Part shown: piece after piece, positions 56,391 through 64,000 of the stretch | Numbering within the stretch: the stretch's first letter is position 1 | Layout of the letters: each line of letters begins with the position of its first letter | Source of the DNA: Pseudomonadota bacterium | GTDB taxonomy: Bacteria > Pseudomonadota > Alphaproteobacteria > Rhizobiales > Xanthobacteraceae | DNA length: 64,000 bases | Reading direction: 5' to 3' | Assembly (NCBI GenBank): GCA_023422775.1 | Contig: JAFAGM010000123.1 | Coordinates: 49,083 to 113,082 of the forward strand | Notes under the pieces: model-generated | The model's input: only the letters and a program-made list of their open reading frames with translations | Told to the model about the DNA's origin: nothing | Databases searched by the model: none | Made by a program: the position numbers and the translations under genes

Positions 56391-57278
56391 CTATTCCGCC
56401 GCCGCCTGGAACGGCCCGAGGTCGCCGAGCGGCACCTGCGCCAGCGCATCGGCGAGCGCAGCGAAGTCGGCGCGCACCTGCGCAAAGCGGGGACCGCGCT
56501 CGCGGCGGCGCTCGTCCATGTAGATCGCGCGGTTGAGTTCGAGTTGCACGGCATGCAAGCCGCTGGCCGGGTTGCCGTAATGCTCGGTGATGAAGCCGCC
56601 GGCATAGGGCTTGTTGCGGCCGGTCGAGTAGCCGAGCCTGCTCATGATGTCCTCGACGACATCGGGCAGCAGGCTGGCGCAACTGGTGCCGTAGCGGTCG
56701 CCGATCACGATATCGGGCCTTCGCGGCTCGTCGCGCGAAACGCCGACCGACGGCATCGAATGGCAATCCACCAGAATGACGGCGCCGAACGCCTGATGGG
56801 CCTTGTTGATCAATCGCCGGAGCGCCCGGTGATACGGCTTGTAGAGGGCCTCGATGCGTCCCAGCGCATCGTCGACGGAAAGCCGCTCGCGGTAGATTTC
56901 CTGCCCGTCGCCGACCACGCGCGGGACGGTGCCGAGACCGCCGGCGACCCGCATCGAGCGCGTATTGGCAAAGCTCGGCAGCCGGCCGGTGAACATGCGC
57001 GGATCGAGTTCATAGGGCTCGCGGTTTACGTCGACATAGGAGCGGGGGAAGTTGACCCGAACCGTCGGAAAGCCGCGCGCGGTGAGATCGCCGATCAGCT
57101 CGTCCATGAACGAATCCTCGGAGCGGCGCAGCGCAGCGAGGTCGATCCGGGAGGCGTTGAGGAATTCGAGAGGATAGACCGAGCCGGAATGCGGCGAATT
57201 GAAGATGATGGGCGCCCGCCAGTGCGAAGGCTCCACGATCTCGAACGGAGGCGACAGTTCGCCATCAAACTGGGTCAT
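56391..57278 (-). CDS. N-formylglutamate amidohydrolase family protein
   Basis: This 295-residue protein has the N-formylglutamate amidohydrolase pattern: NSPHSGSVYP, RSEDSFMDELIGDL, RSYVDVNREPYELDPRMF and ILVDCHSMPSVGV. The enzyme releases formate from N-formylglutamate in histidine breakdown; close relatives act on other N-formyl or amide substrates. Start 57278 suits the family; the frame is open further upstream. Confidence 0.85.
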   Translation of the reverse strand: MTQFDGELSPPFEIVEPSHWRAPIIFNSPHSGSVYPLEFLNASRIDLAALRRSEDSFMDELIGDLTARGFPTVRVNFPRSYVDVNREPYELDPRMFTGRLPSFANTRSMRVAGGLGTVPRVVGDGQEIYRERLSVDDALGRIEALYKPYHRALRRLINKAHQAFGAVILVDCHSMPSVGVSRDEPRRPDIVIGDRYGTSCASLLPDVVEDIMSRLGYSTGRNKPYAGGFITEHYGNPASGLHAVQLELNRAIYMDERRRERGPRFAQVRADFAALADALAQVPLGDLGPFQAAAE

Positions 57279-57596
57279 CGTCGGGCGCCGTCCCTTGAAT
57301 GTCCGCTTTCCCTTGGAGACGATTGATCTCGCAACCGATTCTGCCGGAGGAGGGAGTTCTGTAGGGATGCATTGTCCGTAATCGCAATCATTATGCCAAG
57401 TGAAAAAAGCCCGAGGTTGCCTGGAAGGTGTCGCAAACGCCTGAAAACCGCCGCCTTGTTCTATCTTGGTACCATCAGCTACATAGATTGCGCCGCCCGC
57501 TACTGCCAAGACGCCGTTACCTTTCACCCGAAATTTACCCTCTGTCAGGCTTAGTGTGCCAATGATCCTCCAAGCCGGATGCGACGACTGACCGCC
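57279..57596. other. 318-base divergent gap before cpdR
   Basis: This is the shared upstream region of the amidohydrolase (minus) and the response regulator (plus). I see no strong hairpin, repeat or small gene. Promoters for both must lie here. Confidence 0.4.
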
Positions 57597-57956
57597 ATGC
57601 ACAAGATCCTGCTCGCCGAAGACGACAACGACATGCGCCGCTTCCTGGTTAAGGCGCTGGAAAACGCGGGGTTTCAGGTCTCGCCCCACGACAACGGCAT
57701 GTCGGCCTATCAGCGGCTGCGCGAGGAGCCGTTCGAGATGCTGCTTACCGATATCGTGATGCCGGAAATGGACGGCATCGAACTGGCGCGCCGCGCCTCG
57801 GAACTCGACCCCGACATCAAGATCATGTTCATCACCGGCTTTGCCGCGGTGGCCCTGAATTCCGATTCGGAAGCGCCCAAGAACGCCAAGGTGCTGGCCA
57901 AGCCGGTTCACCTGCGCGAACTGGTCAGCGAAGTAAACAAGATGCTGGCGGCCTGA
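57597..57956 (+). CDS. cpdR: CpdR-type single-domain response regulator
   Basis: This 119-residue protein is a lone receiver domain: acidic pocket LAEDDND at 7-13, phospho-acceptor Asp52 in LLTDIVMPEMDG, Thr in IMFITGFAA, and Lys in VLAKPVHLREL. Size and sequence match CpdR, which, when unphosphorylated, directs ClpXP to degrade cell-cycle factors in Caulobacter and related bacteria. ATG 57597 gives the family length. Confidence 0.86.
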   Translation: MHKILLAEDDNDMRRFLVKALENAGFQVSPHDNGMSAYQRLREEPFEMLLTDIVMPEMDGIELARRASELDPDIKIMFITGFAAVALNSDSEAPKNAKVLAKPVHLRELVSEVNKMLAA

Positions 57957-58090
57957 ACGGCACCGGTTTCGCGCGAAATCGCGTCAGAAATTACTGCGAG
58001 GCGTCCTTGCGGGGGCGCTTTGGAGCCGATATACGGACCCCACCCAATACGATCAAAGCTGGAGCGGGATGACCTGGTCATTCCATTCCA

Positions 58091-58165
58091 GGGCGCGTAG
58101 CTCAGCGGGAGAGCACTACCTTGACATGGTAGGGGTCACAGGTTCGATCCCTGTCGCGCCCACCA
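58091..58165 (+). tRNA. tRNA-Val (GAC)
   Basis: The 75-base cloverleaf has acceptor GGGCGCG/CGCGCCC, D arm with TAGCTCAGCGGGAGAGC, anticodon arm CTACC-TTGACAT-GGTAG with anticodon GAC, T arm ACAGGTTCGATCCCTGT, and an encoded CCA end. Confidence 0.95.
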
Positions 58166-58460
58166 TCTTCTTCAATGATCCGGGTGCCCTACCTTCGGCC
58201 AAGTGGGCTGTTTCCACAAAATTTCTATGGCGCCCCTTGGCGGCCTTGATAGCGTCAGGATCGGCGCGCGACGCGGTCGATTCCGGTGCCTGCTGCCGCC
58301 TTGAAGGGCATGCGGCACTATGCCGTGTTGGTGGTGGCAGCTATCGGGTCAAACCATACCTGGGATGAAAGTTATCCCGGGCAAAAAGTCCGGCATAGGC
58401 GCTGATAGTGGGGGCTATGGCTTGGCTGACAACAGCACGACGGAGACGGCAGTAAACCAC

Positions 58461-59204
58461 ATGCCTGAGACTGCGCCGATGCGACCTGGTCGGCTGCGGC
58501 GCGTTTGCTACAGCTTCGAGTGTCTCGGCTGGCGAGCCGCCATGGCCGAGCTTGCGAACGGGCCGGACGCGCCTGAATCCGACAAGGAGTTCGATGCGCT
58601 GCATGGCACGGACACCGCCGGCTCGGTCGAGCCGGGCGATCTCGGCATCGGCAATGCCGAATCCCGCAAGCTTGCTATCCGCTATCTCCCGTCGCCGCTG
58701 CGGGTGACGTCCTGGATGCTCGATCGGATCGGCGCCGACCCCCGCGAATATTCGTTCGTCGACCTCGGTTGCGGCAAGGGGCGTGTGCTGCTGGTCGCCG
58801 CGCGACGACCGTTTCGCAAGATCGTGGGGGTCGAGATATCGACCGACCTCGCCACGATCGCCAGACGCAACGTCGATCGGTTCAGACCGTCGTCGGAACA
58901 GGTCCGCGCAATCACCGTGGAAAATACCGATGTTCGAACGTTCAGGATGCCTCCCGGCAACCTGTTGATCCACATGTATCACCCGTTCGATCCGGCGATC
59001 AGTGCAGCGGTCTTCGCCGGCCTCTCCGCGACCCGGAGTGTTCCGCCGCGGCGGATCGTCGTCGCGTACCTGACCTACACCCATGCCGTATCGTCGGTCG
59101 CGGAAATGTTCGCGGCGTTTCCCTGGCTACACCTGCGGCGCTATGAAGAATCGATCCGCGGCCGGTACAACTGGCTCTTCTACGAAGGCGTTCCCGCCGC
59201 TTAG
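58461..59204 (+). CDS. Class I SAM-dependent methyltransferase
   Basis: This protein of about 247 residues has the SAM-binding motif FVDLGCGKGRVLLVAA and KIVGVEISTDLATIARRN. The substrate cannot be read. The start is uncertain: ATG 58461 is used, ATG 58365 would add 32 residues. It converges with an ATP-grasp ligase gene and may belong to the same small pathway. Confidence 0.75.
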   Translation: MPETAPMRPGRLRRVCYSFECLGWRAAMAELANGPDAPESDKEFDALHGTDTAGSVEPGDLGIGNAESRKLAIRYLPSPLRVTSWMLDRIGADPREYSFVDLGCGKGRVLLVAARRPFRKIVGVEISTDLATIARRNVDRFRPSSEQVRAITVENTDVRTFRMPPGNLLIHMYHPFDPAISAAVFAGLSATRSVPPRRIVVAYLTYTHAVSSVAEMFAAFPWLHLRRYEESIRGRYNWLFYEGVPAA

Positions 59205-59313
59205 GCCGGATGTAATGCACCACGTGGCAGCGCCGGCCCGACGAGACGATGTCCCAACCACTTTGCGGATCGAGGCGACACCCGGAGACTGCCGCGCCCA
59301 CAGGACTAGCAAG

Positions 59314-60609
59314 CTAGATATGTGTCTGTTTGAATGCCATCTCGGCAAAGAACTTCTGCGGATAGCGCATGTACTGCCCGACGCGCCAGGCGGCGTCGAA
59401 GACCGCGGGGAGCGGGTCGTCGGAATCGTGAATGGCATCGACGACGCGGCCCTCGTACGTCTTGCGCCACTCTCGCCAGCGAGTGGCCTCCTCTCTGGAC
59501 ATCCTTTTGAATATTTGCTGCGCGGCAACTGACAGGGATAGGTTGAAGCCGTGGCAGAAAGCCAGCGACTGCTCCTTGTCCCGCAACGCAGCTTGGGAAA
59601 TCAACCGCTCCAGTTCTCCGGTTGCACCGGTCGCGCCGGCATAGACCAATCCTGGAAGATCCATGCCGCGTGCTATATCGAACGCAAGCTGGTTGTAGAA
59701 TCGTGCATTGAAATCGATCAGAAGCATTCGCTCCTGTACGACGACGAACTCCAGCTCGAAGGCTCCGTAATATCCAATGCGCTCGCACAGCCGAATCGTT
59801 TGCTGGGCAAGCTCCGGAATCACCTCGGCTTCCTCAAAGCACACGCCGATGCCGAGGCGGCGGGGAAGTTGCAGTATCTTCATTGCAGCCCGCATGGCGA
59901 CATGCGAGCCGGACATGTCGCGAAATCCCGACAGTGAGTAAACTTCCTTCGCTGACCCGGGATAGTATCGCTGCAACATCGGCATCGCCATTTCGGGAAA
60001 CCGCTTCGTGAAAGCGTTGCTCAAGCCAAAATGCCTGAACAGCCTGTCATAAACACTGCCGTGTTTCGCTACGGCGGAATCTATCAGCATCCCCTTCGCG
60101 CCGCTGCTGGCGCAAAGTTGCGAGCGTGGCTTGGCAACGATTTGAGCTCCCAGCTCGCGAGCAATCCTGTCAGCCTCGGTGGCGGATTGCGGAAGCCATG
60201 TTTCCGGCGTCTCGATGCCGACCGCATGCGCATGCTGGTGAAGCGATCCCTTGTCGAGAATGCACATCATTGTTTCGAGGCTTGGCTGATAAAGATCGAA
60301 AACGGAGCTCAACTCTTCCCGCCGATCCGCAAGTGCAAAGGAAACGGCATCGCTTGTCGCGTAAATCGCCCGGCGAATCCCGTCCCGGCCCATTGCCAGC
60401 AGCCAGTCCGGCCAATCGGCGGAGTCGAAGGGCGGAGAACTGAGGTAGGACTTCGAATAACGGGAGCGTCGCCCGGTACTCAGCAGCCAATCGTCGACCG
60501 CCACCACCGGGATGCCGGCGCGACCCAGGGAGCGTATGGCTGCGACTGTGCCAAAGTAGCTGGCATTGCACAGGACCATAGGAACTCGCGCGCCATCGGG
60601 ATGCCGCAT
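59314..60609 (-). CDS. ATP-grasp ligase family protein
   Basis: This 431-residue protein has an N-terminal alpha/beta domain (VLCNASYFGTVAAIRSLGRAGIPVVAVD), then the ATP-grasp core (about 120-320, VAKPRSQLCASSGAKGM, YGAFELEFVVVQERMLLIDFNARFYNQLAFD, with E and N metal ligands). It joins a carboxylate to an amine or amino acid using ATP. It follows a PLP decarboxylase gene by 13 bases, so they form an operon. The product is unknown. Confidence 0.8.
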   Translation of the reverse strand: MRHPDGARVPMVLCNASYFGTVAAIRSLGRAGIPVVAVDDWLLSTGRRSRYSKSYLSSPPFDSADWPDWLLAMGRDGIRRAIYATSDAVSFALADRREELSSVFDLYQPSLETMMCILDKGSLHQHAHAVGIETPETWLPQSATEADRIARELGAQIVAKPRSQLCASSGAKGMLIDSAVAKHGSVYDRLFRHFGLSNAFTKRFPEMAMPMLQRYYPGSAKEVYSLSGFRDMSGSHVAMRAAMKILQLPRRLGIGVCFEEAEVIPELAQQTIRLCERIGYYGAFELEFVVVQERMLLIDFNARFYNQLAFDIARGMDLPGLVYAGATGATGELERLISQAALRDKEQSLAFCHGFNLSLSVAAQQIFKRMSREEATRWREWRKTYEGRVVDAIHDSDDPLPAVFDAAWRVGQYMRYPQKFFAEMAFKQTHI

Positions 60610-60622
60610 CAGAACTGACCAA

Positions 60623-62062
60623 TCATTGCAAGGTCCGGCGTTTCTCGCTGGTCGTCGGTTGCTCTACCCGGTCCAGAGCAATGATGTCCTCGAACGTCTC
60701 CGCGCGGCGCAGTAGATGAACGTCCGAACCATCGACCATCACGATAGACGGACGAGGAAAGGAGAAGGAAGTTGCAAACGGCACGAAGTATGCCCCGGCG
60801 TCCATGATCGCAAGAGCATCGCCGATCGCCAGTTCCGGTAGAAGGGCTGACCACGACAGTACGTCACCGGGACTGCAAATAGGACCGGCGAGCCGGTATC
60901 CCAGGTCACGTTCGTGGTGCATCCGGGATGCAGGAAGGATGTTGTGAAATTCGGATCGCGTGGGTTCGGCAAGGTTGATTCCCGCATCGAGAATGGCCCA
61001 GCCGGGACTGGGGCCGCTCGCATTGAGCGATAGCACGCTTGCGATGAGAATCTGGGCGTCACCGGTCATCGCGCGCCCGGGCTCGAAGAAAACCCGGGGA
61101 CATGGTCTCGCGGCCGCTGCGTAATGGGCTTCCACCTTCTCGACGACACACCGCACATACTCGCGGATGCGCATCGTGGCGTCGGGTACGGGTGCCGGAA
61201 CGGGCGCTTGAAACGCCATGGATAGCTTTCGGTCGAACTCCGAAATCCCGGCCACGGTCGGCGTCGCCAGGCTTCCTCCGAAATCGAGAATCGCCAATTC
61301 GACGCCCAGCTCGTTTCTCACCCGATCGGCAAGCGCCAGCACCTCACCGACGTATCCAAGCACCTGTTGCGAGTTGCGTACCATGCCGCCGACATGGCAG
61401 TGGATTGCGGTGAACTGCAATGCGCTGCTTTCGTGCACCTGCTTGATGGCCGCAAACGCTTCGCCCTGGTCGATAGGCAGCCCGAACTGCCCGCTCCATC
61501 CCGAGGAAGCGGCGACACGTATGCCGATACGAGGGCGCTTGCCCAGCGCGCGCGCGACCTTGGCGACGACGTCAATCTCCTCGCGGTGGTTGACGTTGAG
61601 CAGAAGGAGATCCTGTGCAACCGCCTCATGAATGGCGGCGATTGATTTCGCCGGCCCGTTGAAGACGATGCGATCGGCCGGTACGCCGAGTTTCAAGGCC
61701 AGCCAGAGTTCATACTCGGAAATGACCTCTGCCCCGATGCCAAGGCTGTGCAGCAGTTGAAGCACGCCGGGGACAGGATTGCTTTTGTAGGAATAGTAGA
61801 TTTCCGCTCGCGTGCGGCCCGCCTCGTTGATAGCGAGAAATTCCGACGCATTCTCCCGGAGCCGCCGGGCAAGCACGACGTGTAGCGGTGAACCCCACTT
61901 CTCACGCAGTGAAGGCAGGCTAACACCGTCGCTGGCCAGGTGGCCTGTCGGCGTCACAGTCAGTCCCCAGTGCGCAGGCGTCGGCTCGAACCCACCAGAC
62001 TGGTACTGGCGAATGGCAGGTCCCAGAAGCTGCTTGATTTGCTTCCTAGCCTTCCTCAACAT
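60623..62062 (-). CDS. PLP-dependent decarboxylase, LysA-like group
   Basis: This 479-residue fold type III enzyme has the PLP lysine in IYYSYKSNPVPGVL, HCHVGGM, ILDFGGSL, FEPGRAMTG, GPICSPGDVLSW (Cys-x-x-Gly-Asp) and MDAGAYF. It resembles diaminopimelate decarboxylases but has an N-terminal extension of about 55 residues and a basic start. It differs clearly from the ornithine decarboxylase at 16550-17692. It probably decarboxylates a ligand-bound or free diamino acid for the ATP-grasp partner. Confidence 0.82.
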   Translation of the reverse strand: MLRKARKQIKQLLGPAIRQYQSGGFEPTPAHWGLTVTPTGHLASDGVSLPSLREKWGSPLHVVLARRLRENASEFLAINEAGRTRAEIYYSYKSNPVPGVLQLLHSLGIGAEVISEYELWLALKLGVPADRIVFNGPAKSIAAIHEAVAQDLLLLNVNHREEIDVVAKVARALGKRPRIGIRVAASSGWSGQFGLPIDQGEAFAAIKQVHESSALQFTAIHCHVGGMVRNSQQVLGYVGEVLALADRVRNELGVELAILDFGGSLATPTVAGISEFDRKLSMAFQAPVPAPVPDATMRIREYVRCVVEKVEAHYAAAARPCPRVFFEPGRAMTGDAQILIASVLSLNASGPSPGWAILDAGINLAEPTRSEFHNILPASRMHHERDLGYRLAGPICSPGDVLSWSALLPELAIGDALAIMDAGAYFVPFATSFSFPRPSIVMVDGSDVHLLRRAETFEDIIALDRVEQPTTSEKRRTLQ

Positions 62063-62191
62063 TGCTCTGCAGACTTTCTGGTATTCCGCACCTGGAGAGG
62101 AGAGCCCCTGGTAGCTCGCGTGGACGTGAACTCCCGCCCCTCCAAGCGACAGTGCACGGATTTGCTGCGGTCGTTCTTCGGTGGGGTCCTT

Positions 62192-62374
62192 CTAGGACGA
62201 TAAGTCCCGGAATGCGCGCCAGTCACCCTCGACAGCCTCGAAACCCCAAAGTCTTTCACGCTGCGCGAGGGAAAAAGCTGCAATGAAAGCCGACCGCTGA
62301 AGCCATTCCTGAAAGAATACTGCTGTAAACGTGACCGCGAGACATACAGCAAAACCAAAACCTGTCCAGAACAT
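62192..62374 (-). CDS. Possible small single-helix membrane protein
   Basis: This 60-residue frame has one hydrophobic stretch (MFWTGFGFAVCLAVTFTAVFF) followed by an amphipathic, charged tail (RERLWGFEAVEGDWRAFRDLSS). It lies 129 bases upstream of the decarboxylase on the same strand. The ribosome site is weak. It could be a chance frame. Confidence 0.38.
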   Translation of the reverse strand: MFWTGFGFAVCLAVTFTAVFFQEWLQRSAFIAAFSLAQRERLWGFEAVEGDWRAFRDLSS

Positions 62375-62905
62375 CCACTGCTCTTGCCCAGAACTCGCGG
62401 GAGATCGTAACACGGTCGTCCGGAACTGGCGAAGATCGTGGGCAGACTTCGCGGGGATAACCTAGCGGCAAACTGCCTCAGCCAAGAGGGTAACGCAAGC
62501 CCGCGCTTCTCGGCAAGCATGCTGATCGCGCAAGGCGGCCCGCCTCAATCTCTTGCAGACAGGATTGCGCCGACCTGATTTCCAGGAATTGCCCGCGGCG
62601 CGACCACGCCAGGTAAGCGGCCATTAACCAAACGCTGCGTCGTCGTCGCTGGTGAAAAGGCGAGATCGGTCATGGCGCCGTGACTTGGTTCGCTCTCCCG
62701 CAACGCCAACCGCCGAAATGGTGGTTCGGTTGCAGGACCTGCTATCAATCAAGCGTTGCTGAAAACCGATAGCTCGATTAGCGCGCATTTGAACTATTTG
62801 AATTACGTTCGTCATACCCCCCTGGCACGACCGGGGATCGATCAGTCGGCCTTGGTGTGGCGAACTCATACTGAGGTCGATTTATGCGGATGTTGATGAG
62901 GCCTC
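62375..62905. other. 531-base gap with no supported gene
   Basis: Open frames here are short, lack ribosome sites and have poor composition. No tRNA, hairpin with T-tract or family A-E repeat was found. The promoter of the PilZ gene must lie at the right end. Confidence 0.4.
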
Positions 62906-63196
62906 ATGGAGCAGCGCAAGTCACGACGGGTCATATTCGAGCGGGGGTATGACGCCCACATGATGGCGATCGACGGCACCTGGCGCCGGTCTTGCGTCAT
63001 CGAGGACGTGTCGGATACCGGAGCGAAACTCTCCGTCGAGAGTTCGATCAAGGGTTTGCCGCTCAAGGAATTCTTTCTGTTGTTGTCGTCTACCGGGCTG
63101 GCGTTCCGGCGCTGTGAACTGGCCTGGGTGAACGGTGAAAAGCTCGGCGTCACCTTCAAAAGGCCGGCAGAGAAGAAGGCCAGGAACCCGCGGTAG
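62906..63196 (+). CDS. PilZ-domain protein
   Basis: This 96-residue protein is a lone PilZ domain. The c-di-GMP motif RxxxR appears as RKSRR (residues 4-8) and the second as DVSDTGAKL (residues 34-42, D/N-x-S-x-x-G). Such proteins sense cyclic di-GMP to control motility or surface polymer. No partner gene is near. Confidence 0.85.
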   Translation: MEQRKSRRVIFERGYDAHMMAIDGTWRRSCVIEDVSDTGAKLSVESSIKGLPLKEFFLLLSSTGLAFRRCELAWVNGEKLGVTFKRPAEKKARNPR

Positions 63197-63691
63197 CTGG
63201 TCGCTGCCGAGTTTCCGTTTCCCGCAATGGGTGCTTGCGTTTGCCGCAACCTGCCAGCCGGGCTCATGATCTCTTGATCGAAAATTTCCTCGGGTACGCC
63301 CGCGAGTTCCTCCCGGCGCGAGGTTTGATCGCGAGAAATGCCCACATCGGAAAGCCTCGTGTCAGTCGTGGTCTTTTGAGGCTGGATACAGCCTTCGGTC
63401 TTTCTTCCGGCAAATGCCGGCGCGTTGGACTTTCTGCCTGATACTCCACCGGTCGTGAAAAGCGGCCGTCCATGATCACCCCGTTCCACTTGCAGATCGC
63501 TATCCCGCGATCGTCGGCTAAACGTTCCGCAGCGCGTGAGCAATTTTCGCATCCGCGATGTTATGAAAACGGGATTGTTTGGAAAGCCGGCAGTCCGGAT
63601 GTACCAATTCCGGTAACGGGGGGACGAGACCGATCCGCAAAGCGGTAGCAAGCCGATGGGTCGCTTTGGCCCGAGCGCTCCAGGTTCGTGG
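63197..63691. other. 495-base gap with no supported gene
   Basis: A long minus-strand frame (62866-63702) crosses this region and the PilZ gene, but it has unlikely composition and no ribosome site. I see no RNA gene or repeat of the families found elsewhere. Confidence 0.4.
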
Positions 63692-63802
63692 TCAGGGAGC
63701 AAGGCCGATCCCGATTCCGATCGCGATGATCGCGATCGATATGACGATCACCAGGACGTCAATCGTCAGCCACGTGGGTACGCGTTTCGCAGGTTGGGTC
63801 AT
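63692..63802 (-). CDS. 36-residue membrane peptide
   Basis: The frame reads MTQPAKRVPTWLTIDVLVIV and continues with more Ile/Ala/Gly before GLAP and a TGA. It is a single hydrophobic helix with a short basic N-terminus, as in small membrane proteins. AAAGGG lies 8 bases before the ATG (63802). The frame is too short for routine calling. The remaining 63803-64000 shows no supported gene. Confidence 0.5.
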   Translation of the reverse strand: MTQPAKRVPTWLTIDVLVIVISIAIIAIGIGIGLAP

Positions 63803-64000
63803 GGCGTGTGCCCTTTGCGGCCCACGTTATGTACCGGATGGCCGCAACTGGCTGTGAACGAGTTCACACGTCCTATGTGGACGGCCCCTATTGGCAAGCA
63901 TTTTTTGACGTTACGAACGATTTGGTCTGCAGCGGTCATATGTCCGGCCTTTCGGTGCGGCGCTATGACCGCTGGCCCTGATGATATCCGATTGCCGTGG

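Noticed and set aside
62866..63702. A 278-codon minus-strand frame over the PilZ gene
   Set aside because: Composition is implausible, no ribosome site is visible, and PilZ motifs are clear on the other strand.

Overview
The window looks like a chromosomal segment of a high-GC alphaproteobacterium of the Bradyrhizobium/Rhodopseudomonas group. The basis is the codon use, a homospermidine synthase plus group IV ornithine decarboxylase pair, a CpdR-type response regulator, a ROSE-like thermometer before a small heat-shock gene, a BA14K-family gene, and several dispersed palindromic intergenic repeats of the kind common in that group. This is inference from gene content; no rRNA is present to settle it.

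Layout. 1-760: end of an unknown gene, a dispersed repeat and a broken binding-protein gene. 738-6783: a zinc-uptake locus under a Zur-box-like palindrome (His-rich membrane peptide, znuC, znuB, znuA, a COG0523/CobW GTPase with a His-rich tail, a WD40 protein), then an MgtC-family gene and a Pro-rich anchored protein. 6902-12608: a dioxygenase remnant, a complete branched-chain-type ABC transporter (binding protein, two permeases, two ATPases) and acetoacetate decarboxylase. 12636-18670: minus-strand polyamine genes (hss, an acetyltransferase, ornithine decarboxylase with a long structured leader), with an Rnk-like factor and a RidA-like protein. 18903-23388: M3 peptidase, a DUF1007 plus NicO nickel/cobalt pair and a thioesterase. 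23581-29258: a heavy-metal RND efflux operon. 29427-36681: MAPEG protein, ferrochelatase, Band 7/NfeD pair, an HxlR regulator with tandem operators facing an AhpD-like gene, arabinose-5-phosphate isomerase and a beta-barrel protein.

36840-39040 is an AT-richer islet holding a complete retron of the type II-A (Eco1/St85-like) layout: a recognisable msr-msd RNA with an almost perfect 26-position msd stem, an effector with a nucleoside-deoxyribosyltransferase-like N-terminus and a probable winged-helix C-terminus, and a reverse transcriptase with the NAxxH, YADD and VTG motifs. Directly after it lies a decayed second copy of the gltD 3' end, followed by a BA14K gene and intact gltD and gltB. This is the most interesting system in the window.

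46767-57956: a secreted PepSY-like protein, Hsp20 with its thermometer, an alpha/beta hydrolase, a protein resembling heme-thiolate peroxidases, an adenylate cyclase with TPRs, LysE and TauE/SafE exporters, a LysR regulator, an inositol-monophosphatase-family phosphatase, a candidate small RNA with anti-Shine-Dalgarno motifs, an N-formylglutamate amidohydrolase and CpdR. 58091-62374: tRNA-Val(GAC), a methyltransferase, and an ATP-grasp ligase with a PLP decarboxylase, which may form a small biosynthetic pair. 62906-64000: a PilZ protein and a 36-residue membrane peptide.
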